From Platynereis dumerilii (lineage: Eukaryota; Annelida; Polychaeta; Phyllodocida; Nereididae), in assembly GCA_026936325.1 (NCBI GenBank), contig JAPTHN010000038.1:434001-498000 (forward strand): a stretch of 64,000 nucleotides of DNA, in the 5' to 3' direction. Position 1 is the first letter of the stretch; every line of letters starts with the position of its first letter. Of this stretch, positions 15,101-27,100 are shown piece by piece. The position numbers and the translations under genes are program-made. The notes beneath the pieces are model-generated. The model made no database searches, had not been told where the DNA came from, and was given only the letters and a program-made list of their open reading frames with translations.

Positions 15101-18100
15101 TTTGGTTTGAAGTAATACATAAATTTAAATGCAGTGAATATGCAAGGCAAGCAAGTTCATTATCAACTAAATTTGAAAATATGTCATTATTAGAACTGAT
15201 AGGTCAACAGATTTTTCCTTGAAAAGGTTTTTCTATTTTTTTCCTCGACTGCCTCCGCCGCCCCCTCCTCCGCCGCTTCCTTCATTTCCTACTCCATTGC
15301 CTCCCCCGTTTCCATTTCCAACTCCGCTATTTCCTTCACCGCTTCCGCTGCTTCCTCCTCCGCTGCTTCCTCCTCCGCTGCTTCCTCCTCCGCTGCTTCC
15401 TCCTCCGCTGCTTCCTCCTCCATTTCCTTCATTTCCTACTCCATTGCCTCCCCCGTTTCCATTTCCAACTCCGCTATTTCCTTCACCGCTTCCGCTGCTT
15501 CCTCCTCCGTTGCTTCCTCCTCCGCTGCTTCCTTCATTTCCTACTCCGTTTCCTCCCCCATTTCCATTTCCAAATCCATTATTTCCTCCGCTGCTTCCTC
15601 CTCCGCTGCTTCCTCCTCCACTGCCCCCTCCATTTCCTTCATTTCCCACTCCATTGCCTCCCCCATTTCCATTTCCAACTCCATTATTTCCTCCAGTGTT
15701 TCCTCCTCCGCTGCTTCCTCCATTTCCTTCATTTCCTACTCCGTTTCCTCCCCCATTTCCATTTCCAATTCCATTATTTCCTCCGCCACTTCCTCTTCCG
15801 CTGCTTCCTCCTCCGCTGCTTCCTCCTCCACTGCTTCCTCCATTTCCTTCATTTCCCACTCCATTGCCTCCCCCATTTCCATTTCCAACTCCATTATTTC
15901 CTCCAGTGTTTCCTCCTCCGTTGTTTCCTCCTCCATTGCCTCCTCCATTATTTCCTCCTCCATTGTTTCCTCCTCCATTGTTTCCTCCTCCATTGTTTCC
16001 TCCTCCATTGTTTCCTCCTCCATTGTTTCCTCCTCCATTATTTCCTCCTCCGTTGCCTCCTCCATTATCTCCTCCGTTTCCTCCTCCATTATTTCCATCT
16101 CCATTGTTTCCTCCTCCATTGTTTCCTCCTCCATTATTTCCACCTCCATTGTTTCCTCCTCCATTGTTTCCTCCTCCATTATCTCCATTGTTTCCTCCTC
16201 CATTATTTCCTCCTCCATTATTTCCTCCTCCATTATTTCCACCTCCATTGTTTCCTCCTCCGTTGTTTCCTCCTCCGTTGTTTCCTCCTCCATTGTTTCC
16301 TCCTCCATTATTTCCACCTCCATTGTTTCCTCCTCCGTTGTTTCCTCCTCCGTTGTTTCCTCCTCCATTGTTTCCTCCTCCATTGTTTCCACCTCCATTA
16401 TTTCCATCTCCGTTGTTTCCTCCTCCATTGTTTCCTCCTCCATTATTTCCATCTCCGTTGTTTCCTCCTCCATTGTTTCCTCCACCATTGTTTCCTCCTC
16501 CATTGTTTCCTCCTCCATTATTTCCTCCTCCGTTGCCTCCTCCATTGCCTCCTCCATTATTTCCTCCTCCATTGTTTCCACCTCCGTTGTTTCCTCCTCC
16601 ATTATTTCCACCTCCATTGTTTCCTCCTCCATTGTTTCCTCCTCCATTATTTCCACCTCCATTGTTTCCTCCTCCATTGTTTCCTCCTCCATTATTTCCT
16701 CCTCCATTATTTCCTCCTCCATTATTTCCACCTCCATTGTTTCCTCCTCCGTTGTTTCCTCCTCCATTGTTTCCTCCTCCATTGTTTCCTCCTCCATTAT
16801 TTCCACCTCCGTTGTTTCCTCCTCCATTGTTTCCTCCTCCATTATTTCCACCTCCGTTGTTTCCTCCTCCATTGTTTCCTCCTCCATTGTTTCCTCCACC
16901 ATTGTTTCCTCCTCCATTGTTTCCTCCTCCATTATTTCCTCCTCCGTTGCCTCCTCCATTGCCTCCTCCATTATTTCCACCTCCATTGTTTCCACCTCCG
17001 TTGTTTCCACCTCCGTTGTTTCCTCCTCCATTGTTTCCTCCTCCATTATTTCCTCCACCATTATTTCCTCCTCCATTGTTTCCTCCTCCATTGTTTCCTC
17101 CTCCGTTGTTTCCTCCTCCATTGTTTCCTCCTCCATTATTTCCACCTCCATTGTTTCCTCCTCCATTATTTCCTCCTCCATTATTTCCACCTCCGTTGTT
17201 TCCACCTCCATTGTTTCCTCCTCCATTGTTTCCTCCTCCATTGTTTCCTCCACCATTATTTCCACCTCCATGGTTTCCTCCTCCGTTGCCTCCTCCATTG
17301 CCTCCTCCATTATTTCCACCTCCATTGTTTCCACCTCCGTTGTTTCCACCTCCGTTGTTTCCTCCTCCATTGTTTCCTCCTCCATTGTTTCCTCCACCAT
17401 TATTTCCTCCTCCGTTGCCTCCGTTTCCTCCTCCATCATTTCCACCTCCATTGTTTCCTCCTCCATTGTTTCCTCCTCCGTTATTTCCTCCACCATTGTT
17501 TCCTCCTCCATTGTTTCCTCCTCCATTGTTTCCTCCTCCATTGTTTCCTCCTCCATTGTTTCCTCCTCCATTATTTCCACCTCCATTGTTTCCTCCTCCA
17601 TTATTTCCTCCTCCATTATTTCCTCCTCCGTTGTTTCCACCTCCATTGTTTCCTCCTCCATTGTTTCCTCCTCCATTGTTTCCTCCTCCATTATTTCCAC
17701 CTCCGTTGTTTCCTCCTCCATTATTTCCACCTCCATTGTTTCCTCCTCCGTTGTTTCCTCCTCCATTATTTCCTCCTCCATTATTTCCACCTCCATTGTT
17801 TCCTCCTCCATTGTTTCCTCCTCCGTTGTTTCCACCTCCATTGTTTCCTCCTCCATTATTTCCACCTCCGTTGTTTCCTCCTCCATTGTTTCCTCCTCCA
17901 TTATTTCCACCTCCATTGTTTCCTCCTCCATTGTTTCCTCCTCCGTTGTTTCCTCCTCCGTTGTTTCCTCCTCCATTGCCTCCTCCATTATTTCCACCTC
18001 CATTGTTTCCTCCTCCATTGTTTCCTCCTCCATTATTTCCTCCACCATTGTTTCCTCCTCCATTGTTTCCTCCTCCATTATTTCCACCTCCATTGTTTCC

Positions 18101-21100
18101 TCCTCCATTATTTCCTCCTCCATTATTTCCTCCTCCGTTGTTTCCTCCTCCGTTGTTTCCTCCTCCGTTGTTTCCTCCTCCATTGTTTCCTCCTCCATTA
18201 TTTCCACCTCCATTGTTTCCACCTCCATTGTTTCCTCCTCCATTGTTTCCTCCTCCATTGTTTCCTCCTCCATTGTTTCCTCCTCCATTGTTTCCTCCTC
18301 CGTTGTTTCCTCCTCCATTGTTTCCTCCTCCATTATTTCCACCTCCGTTGTTTCCTCCTCCATTGTTTCCTCCTCCATTATTTCCACCTCCATTGTTTCC
18401 TCCTCCGTTGTTTCCGTCTCCATTATTTCCTCCTCCATTATTTCCACCGCCGTTGTTTCCTCCTCCATTGTTTCCACCTCCATTGTTTCCTCCTCCATTA
18501 TTTCCACCTCCATGGTTTCCTCCTCCGTTGCCTCCTCCATTGCCTCCTCCATTATTTCCACCTCCATTGTTTCCACCTCCGTTGTTTCCACCTCCGTTGT
18601 TTCCTCCTCCATTGTTTCCTCCTCCATTGCTTCCTCCACCATTATTTCCTCCTCCGTTGCCTCCGTTTCCTCCTCCATCATTTCCACCTCCATTGTTTCC
18701 TCCTCCATTATTTCCTCCTCCGTTATTTCCTCCTCCATTGTTTCCTCCTCCATTATTTCCACCTCCATTGTTTCCTCCTCCATTGTTTCCTCCTCCATTA
18801 TTTCCACCTCCGTTGTTTCCATCTCCATTGTTTCCTCCTCCATTGTTTCCTCCTCCATTGTTTCCTCCTCCATTATTTCCACCTCCGTTGTTTCCTCCTC
18901 CATTATTTCCACCTCCATTGTTTCCTCCTCCGTTGTTTCCTCCTCCATTGTTTCCTCCTCCATTATTTCCACCTCCATTGTTTCCTCCTCCATTGTTTCC
19001 TCCTCCGTTGTTTCCACCTCCATTGTTTCCTCCTCCATTATTTCCACCTCCGTTGTTTCCTCCTCCATTGTTTCCTCCTCCATTATTTCCACCTCCATTG
19101 TTTCCTCCTCCATTGTTTCCTCCTCCGTTGTTTCCTCCTCCGTTGTTTCCTCCTCCATTGCCTCCTCCATTATTTCCACCTCCATTGTTTCCTCCTCCAT
19201 TGTTTCCTCCTCCATTATTTCCTCCACCATTGTTTCCTCCTCCATTGTTTCCTCCTCCATTATTTCCACCTCCATTGTTTCCTCCTCCATTATTTCCTCC
19301 TCCATTATTTCCTCCTCCATTGTTTCCTCCTCCGTTGTTTCCTCCTCCGTTGTTTCCTCCTCCATTGTTTCCTCCTCCATTATTTCCACCTCCGTTGTTT
19401 CCACCTCCATTGTTTCCACCTCCATTGTTTCCTCCTCCATTGTTTCCTCCTCCATTGTTTCCTCCTCCATTATTTCCACCTCCATTGTTTCCTCCTCCAT
19501 TGTTTCCTCCTCCATTGTTTCCTCCTCCATTATTTCCACCTCCATTGTTTCCTCCTCCATTGTTTCCTCCTCCGTTGTTTCCTCCTCCATTGTTTCCTCC
19601 TCCATTATTTCCACCTCCGTTGTTTCCTCCTCCATTGTTTCCTCCTCCATTATTTCCACCTCCATTGTTTCCTCCTCCGTTGTTTCCGTCTCCATTATTT
19701 CCTCCTCCATTATTTCCACCGCCGTTGTTTCCTCCTCCATTGTTTCCACCTCCATTGTTTCCTCCACCATTGTTTCCTCCTCCATTATTTCCTCCTCCAT
19801 TACCTCCTCCGTTGCCTCCTCCATTGCCTCCTCCATTGCCTCCTCCGTTGCCTCCTCCATTGCCGCCTCCATTTCCTCCTCCATTGCCTCCTCCGTTGCC
19901 TCCTCCGTTTCCTCCTCCGTTGCCTCCTCCATTGCCTCCTCCATTGCCTCCTCCGTTGCCTCCTCCATTGCCTCCTCCGTTTCCTCCTCCATTGCCTCCT
20001 CCGTTTCCTCCTCCATTACCTCCTCCGTTTCCTCCTCCATTACCTCCTCCGTTGCCTCCTCCGTTTCCTCCTCCGTTGCCTCCTCCATTGCCTCCTCCGT
20101 TACCTCCTCCATTACCTCCTCCATTGCCTCCTCCATTGCCTCCTCCATTGCCGCCTCCATTTCCTCCTCCATTGCCTCCTCCGTTTCCTCCTCCATTGCC
20201 TCCTCCATTGCCTCCTCCGTTTCCTCCTCCATTGCCTCCTCCATTGCCTCCTCCGTTGCCTCCTCCATTGCCGCCTCCATTTCCTCCTCCGTTTCCTCCT
20301 CCATTACCTCCTCCGTTTCCTCCTCCATTGCCTCCTCCGTTTCCTCCTCCGTTTCCTCCTCCGTTTCCTCCTCCGTTTCCTCCTCCGTTGCCTCCTCCAT
20401 TGCCTCCTCCATTGCCTCCTCCATTTCCTCCTCCATTGCCTCCTCCGTTTCCTCCTCCATTACCTCCTCCGTTGCCTCCTCCATTGCCTCCTCCGTTGCC
20501 TCCTCCATTGCCTCCTCCTCCTCCGTTTCCTCCTCCATTACCTCCTCCGTTGCCTCCTCCATTGCCTCCTCCGTTTCCCCCTCCATTACCTCCTCCGTTT
20601 CCTCCTCCTGGAGCTGAAAAGAATGAAATTAATCAAATCATTATCCAATATTTATTTTTTGACCTTGTCATAGGATCATATTTTGCTAAATCAATGAATA
20701 TTGTGCACACAATATGATTGATACTGACTGCATTGAGACTCCTGGCATTCACAGGACATGTAGCTCATCATTTGGGCGATCACATGGGCTTCTCCATTTT
20801 TGCTGAATGCAACATCTAGATAGGCACTTTCTACACCTCGGCAGCAGGCACATTCAGTCTTTCCGGGTAAAACATCACCACCAATGTGAATATCACCATA
20901 CTGAAAATATATCAATTTGAGTCAAAATAATCTGGAAATTAAAATTTTTAGGAAAATTTGTTAATAATGGATGGATAGGTTGTTGACATAGGTTTGACGT
21001 TTTTAGTTTGGTCCGCGAACATATGGTTTTTTTTCCTAAAGGCGATTTTAAACAGGCTAACTAGAGATGCAGATGGAGAAAGTAAGACTTTAATTACCCA

Positions 21101-24100
21101 AAATAGCCAGCTATAAACTGGACCCAAAAGTGGGGTCCTACAGATGTCTATAGTGTCTCCTGTCATCACTTTTGTGACCTCTTGAGACGTCTGTTGATGG
21201 ACTATATTTGGCAGATCTAGACATTCCAGGAATCATTAATTTCCGTATTTTCCAGATGTGGTCAAATTTCATTAGAGGTTCATTTCAGAGCAATGACAGA
21301 CATCTGGAACACTCAAATTGTAGGTATAACAGACAGTATATGCTTTGCCATATTCGAACCTATACAGACGTCTCCAAATAATGCAAACCTGCGACATCCA
21401 GACAAATCACTGATTATCAGGCATCTCTAGACCACAAAAAATTATTATTTACTACACAGATTGTAGTCTGTATCACTGATTTATCTGCTGCCTACAGAAG
21501 GTCTGGTTATCCAATAAAATGACCCCTTACAGACGTCTCAGAGGACCCTGAACAGGACAACTATAGACCCTCCAGACGTCTGTAGAGGCAACAAAATGAG
21601 CCCTTCTTCTTCTTCTTCTCAGATGAGTTCCCACCTCTCTCTCAGGTGAACCTCCAGTAGCCTGGAGTCATAATTGTTAATAACATAAGTAGATAAAAGT
21701 TCATTAAAAGTCTTGGTGAGTTAAAAGAGATTGTAACTTAATAGCCCAGTTACATCTACTAAAAACAACTCCACTTAAAAACACTCTAAAAACTAATCTA
21801 CAGCTACAGCTATATATATATAGAATCACTGGTTCAGCAGGACTTCTCGTTCTCTGGCAAGTTTGCCGCAGAGCAGGTTGCACAGAAGATTTATTCTTAT
21901 TGAGCTCCTTTCCTCAAGGATTTCGATGATTTGGGCCGAGGTCGATCTGGCTCCTTTTCCTGATTTGATATATTTGTTTCCATTGAGGATGGCCGAACAA
22001 AGTTCGTATCTAGTTGTCGGGGGAGGTAGACGCAAATCACTGTAGATATCCTGTATTGCCCTAATTTTGGTCCCTCTGGATACTTGCAGGATAGGGCAGT
22101 CTATCAGCAGGTGCACGATGTCTTCCTCTTCTCCTGTACTGCAGATTTTGCATCTTCCGTCCTCCGTCGTCTTAAATTTAGCAGATAGGCTTTGGGTCCT
22201 ATAACGACCCACCAGCATCCGTGCACGGACCGTCGCCTCAAGGACTCTCCCGGGGGCACCTACACAGGGGCTCCACAGTTGGTGAGGGGTCATTTTCATG
22301 CTTGGGATGAGCCATTTCAATGACGATTGTAGAGCTGACTCTTCTCTTAGCTTTGTGGCCCAGAAGTTTTGGACAGCTGACTTAACCATCCTTTTCCATC
22401 CCAGTTTACTCTCCGGGGAGCGTAAATTCTTGAGCGTAAATTCTTGAGTCCTCAGGGCCTGTTTATATATGGAAATAGCTGTGGATAAGTATGTTGAATT
22501 AGGTCAATGGTAGATAGATAGATAGATGGATAGATAGATAATACTTTATTATTCCAAAGGAAATTTGTTTTACATTGTAAAGGTCGATGATGTGAAATAA
22601 ATCCCTGCCGGGTATAAGATGCAAAAATCATAGGTGACATGTTCACACCTTCAACAGCTAAAAACTCCTCCCCGAGCAATGCCACTCACCTAAACTATCC
22701 ACCTATCCTTATTGATCTATCCTCTCCTTCTGATAACAGCATATAACAGTGAAACAGCTCCCTTATTTACATTTCCTGCCTCTGCTGTTTTTCCCCACCA
22801 GGGGCCCATGAATCTCCATCGTAGTTCACTGACTGCTCACGCCAGAGGCTGGCGCCACCGTCTCTCTTCCCGCCAAAACCATCCACACACTCCAGTGTGG
22901 CAAGGTTCATGTACAAGCACAATCTTACAGCAGACGACTCAGTGCACACGACTGCGTGTACCATTTGGCAATGAGCCAAAATATCACCATTTTTTCATCA
23001 CCAATACTTCCTGAAATCCATCCACATTCTTTCGCTGCTCATGTATATTCTCTAACTTTTCAATCAAAGCACATGCTTTCAGACAAACTGCAGATTTTTA
23101 TCATTTCCCAGTCAATATTTCCAGTGCCATCACTGGGAATCAACCTCTTCATTTTCACATATAGTGTGGGGTCGGGGGGGGGGGGGCTCCATTCCCCCTA
23201 AAAATGTCCCTCAATCTAATATTTTGATATTTTTACATTTTGTTGAACAAAAGAGTTTCTTGTTCGATTGGTTTTTGCTGACATAGATCTCAGTCTCCTT
23301 CCTGATGGTAAATAGGAGTAGCAGGAGTTAAGGATGCGGTTTTCATCCCTCAGAATCTTGCCTACTTTCCTCAAAGTCTATCTTTCAAAAAGCACCCTCA
23401 AGTCATCCAAGGTGGGACCGATTATTTTTCCAGCAATGGATACAATTCTTGTCAGCTTGCTGTTGTTTTGCACGCCAATGTTGCTAAACCAGCACTACAC
23501 TCTTGATCAAAATGCTGGAATAATTTGAATTTTCAAGGTGTTGGGGTTTCAAAGTTCTAGAATTGGCGATTGAATGTGTGGAATTGCAAAGATTTTCCCT
23601 TCAGACATTAGATTTATATATAAATGATAGTGTAAACCATTTTTGGTTGCTGAAAATAATTTGAAAATTTTCTTTGGATGACCCGGAAAATTGATCATTT
23701 TCAGTAAAAAATCATCAAAAATCGCATCATGGCTCAACGACACAAGACACAAAATTTCAACATTTGCAAAACATGCCTTCTTAATCTTGATGTCTACAAC
23801 CAAAAAACATAACAATATCATGTTGAATGCCACATGTATTGACCTCAGCCTTAACTTGACTTGACATGGATCCGCCAACCTGTTTTTTGCTTCTTTTTGA
23901 CCGATATGACCATTCTTCAGTGAAAGTCATTTTCTCATTAGTCAGATCAGTGGGTGAACCTCCTTCTTGCATGCAGAATGGTCAAAGATGTCCCTATAAT
24001 GTTATTCCAGCATTTTGATCGAGAGTGTAAAAGTTAAAACCCAGGACTGGCGGGATAAAGGTCTTGATTGTTCTGTCAACACCAAACTGTCTCAGACATC

Positions 24101-27100
24101 TGAGAAAGTACTTCTGGGCTTTCTTGTGAATATAATCCGTATTAGTCTTCCAGTTCAGCTTTGAATCAATTACTGTACCGAGATATTTGTAATTATCTAC
24201 TTTTTGAATCTCTTCAGAGTTTGCCGAAACCGGACGGTTGAACATACTGACTTTTCTGAGGTCAATGACAAGTGTCTTCTTCCCGCAAAACACCAGCTAC
24301 TACCGTATCATCAGCAAATGTTAGCATTGTGCATTCTCTACTTCGCACAGACAGTCATTAGTATATAAAATAAACTAAATGGGTGAGATCACGCAACCCT
24401 ATGGGGCACCTTTGAAAATGTGTGTGCCCAACAGGGGCAATGACATTCCTTTGGACAAAGGTAAGTCATAATTACATAATAATATGCTAACATAGAATAG
24501 TTTGAGTACAGTAACTTCAGATACATTCTCTTATAAGGAAATGTGTCATATTAAATTCTGTTACCTGGACACCAGCGCATGTTCCGTTGCATATTCCCAA
24601 TTCAACTGGTTCAACACTTGTATAGTCTTCGCCATCAATTGTGTAAGTGATAACTTCTTTTATAGTACGTACAGAGCATTTCTCAACAAAGTCTAAAAAT
24701 GAAACAAATTCATATAAAAATGTCGATGCATTATGAACAGGTTTGACTTGCCGGGATTGGACAGCTGTTTGAAGGAAAATATCTGAGAAGAACGCTTAAA
24801 TTAAAAGTTATTAGCGGCACCCGAGAGGTTTAAATGTAATATGTGATATTAATAATGATAATAATAATAGTCATTTATGTAGCGCCTCTTCCAGTAGTAA
24901 ACTGCTCAGAAGCACTTGTACGTAGATCCACAAATCTAATGTGATGAAGGATACTTCCTAGAGCATTAATTATAGTCATCAAACAAGTTCCTCCTAATAG
25001 TAATTGAGAATGGGGAATTTTACTTGTCACTGGATAGTAGGGCCCTGTACTGTAACATATAATTTTAAAATTATGTCCGTACTCTCTCAACACTATCTAC
25101 ATGCCAGTGACTCAATTTAGTGCTCTTTGTTGAAATAATGTTACATTATATATAAAGAGATAAGAGGAAATATACATTCAGAGCAAAGATACACAATTTC
25201 TCTTCAGTATGCTTGCAAAATATTTAAATAACGCACATACAAAATTTTAAAGTAATTGGTTTAGTTTTATAGGAAATGAAACTGTTTCAGAAAAGTTTAG
25301 CGGATGCATAAATGAGTGTCCATGATCAGACCACATGAAAGCAATCTGGGTTGGATTATTCCTTGTAAGGAAATTATTAATTTTATGGTAACGGCAATAG
25401 TATTTATTTGAGTGTATGACATCCCCAAATATTCCTTTGTAAGTCAAGTAACACCCTCTTACAAATTCCCTCCAGCAGGTATTATCTGTTTTAAGATCAA
25501 CTATTAGTATTATCACCCATTCTACTCACCTTCTTTGCAGGCGCAGCATTCGTCAGAACTGTCAACTTGATGGAAACCTGGAGGACAGGTACATTGAGCG
25601 TGGAGGTCCTTTGTTATAATATGTCCCCTGACACATTCTTTATAGATGCAACAGTTTACATCATCATACCAAGAAGCTGGTGTAATCTGGAATTGGAATG
25701 CACAGACTTAAGATTTTCTCAAGTGTACAATCATCTATCAGAATTACAATATTTTTGGCAATTAGTAGCAGTGGAGGTTCAATGTACACAAACACATAAT
25801 TATGAAAGATGTCCAGACCGAATATAGCACAAGCCAAATTCTTCATTCAAGTATGACGCAAGCCAAAATTCTTCATTCAAGTACGGAGCAAGCCAAAATT
25901 CTATCATTCAAGTATGGCGCAAGCCGAAATTCTATCATTCAAGTATGGCGCAAGCCAAAATTCTTCATTCAATTATTGTGCAAGCCATATTTGAGATACT
26001 AGACATTGCATTGACATTTTTCTACATGTTAACATATAAGCAGAGTACAAGCCCCCAGTTCCCATTAGCTGGCATCTTAAAACCTTGGTAACGCCCTCGT
26101 CACTGATTGGTGACTGGCCAACGATCATCAGAAATATGCCGAAACCATTTTGACACTTCAAACACTGTTAAAAAACATGTTTAAATTCAATTGAATGCCT
26201 CCAATTTTCTAACAATCTACATGAATGTAGATATATTTCTAAAAGCATTGATACTCCAAATATCAATGATAGTCAAGCACTAGGAACCAAGGCGTCAGAA
26301 GAATATATAGTTTGCCCCGTCTTACTCATACAAGTCTTCTGGAATATTTTACTGGCCAGTTATATGTAGTAACCGACAAAAAATATTATATTGTGCTTCA
26401 GTGAGAAGCTTTTTTGGAAAATAGATAAGATTAGCAAAGCAATCACAACCACCAACAGACATCGTCGTTCGCATCAGACGTAAATTTGAGGCGCCGTGGG
26501 CCCAACTGGAAGCAAGTCACTGACTTGCCTTATTAAAGGCCCTTTACATTTACCTTTACCTTTACACGTCATTGATTAGATATATGTATGTTTTTAAGGT
26601 ATTTAAATTACATTTATGCTATGTAATTCCGAGTCTCAACCAATCAGAATAATCACATTTTCTACGTTTTGATATCCTGTTGAAGAAACTCATAATTGTT
26701 GAACTTGCTGCAATAAAATAATGACGGTGTTGATTCAAGCACAGGCTATATAATGGCAGCATAGTGTTGTACTGTATGCATTAGATATAGAAGGTGGATT
26801 TCTGCAGTGCCCCTAGTGGTATGTCATGAGCAACTTAGGTCCAAATTCTCATAAATAATTGCTTTGGGAGTCCATTTGTTGGAATTTCAACTCAAATATT
26901 ACATAAAACCATGCCGATGTACCTCTGGGTTGTCTGAACAATTGATTTTCACCTAGACCTCATAAAACCGATTTTGAGTTGGAAAAAGATGTCACAAGGA
27001 ATTTCCTAGACAGCCAAACAGAACTCAAGACATAGGAACATCCCCTTACCTATCCTGGTAGCTCCACACCTTAAGCATGTATTCCGTTTACAGTTAATTG

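Noticed and set aside
15736-20586. A 1,616-codon Glu/Met/Thr-rich minus-strand frame
   Set aside because: It is the shifted reading of the Gly/Asn repeat. Repeat differences change residues here (E/V, T/I/M), unlike in the Gly/Asn frame, and it has no flanking splice signals.
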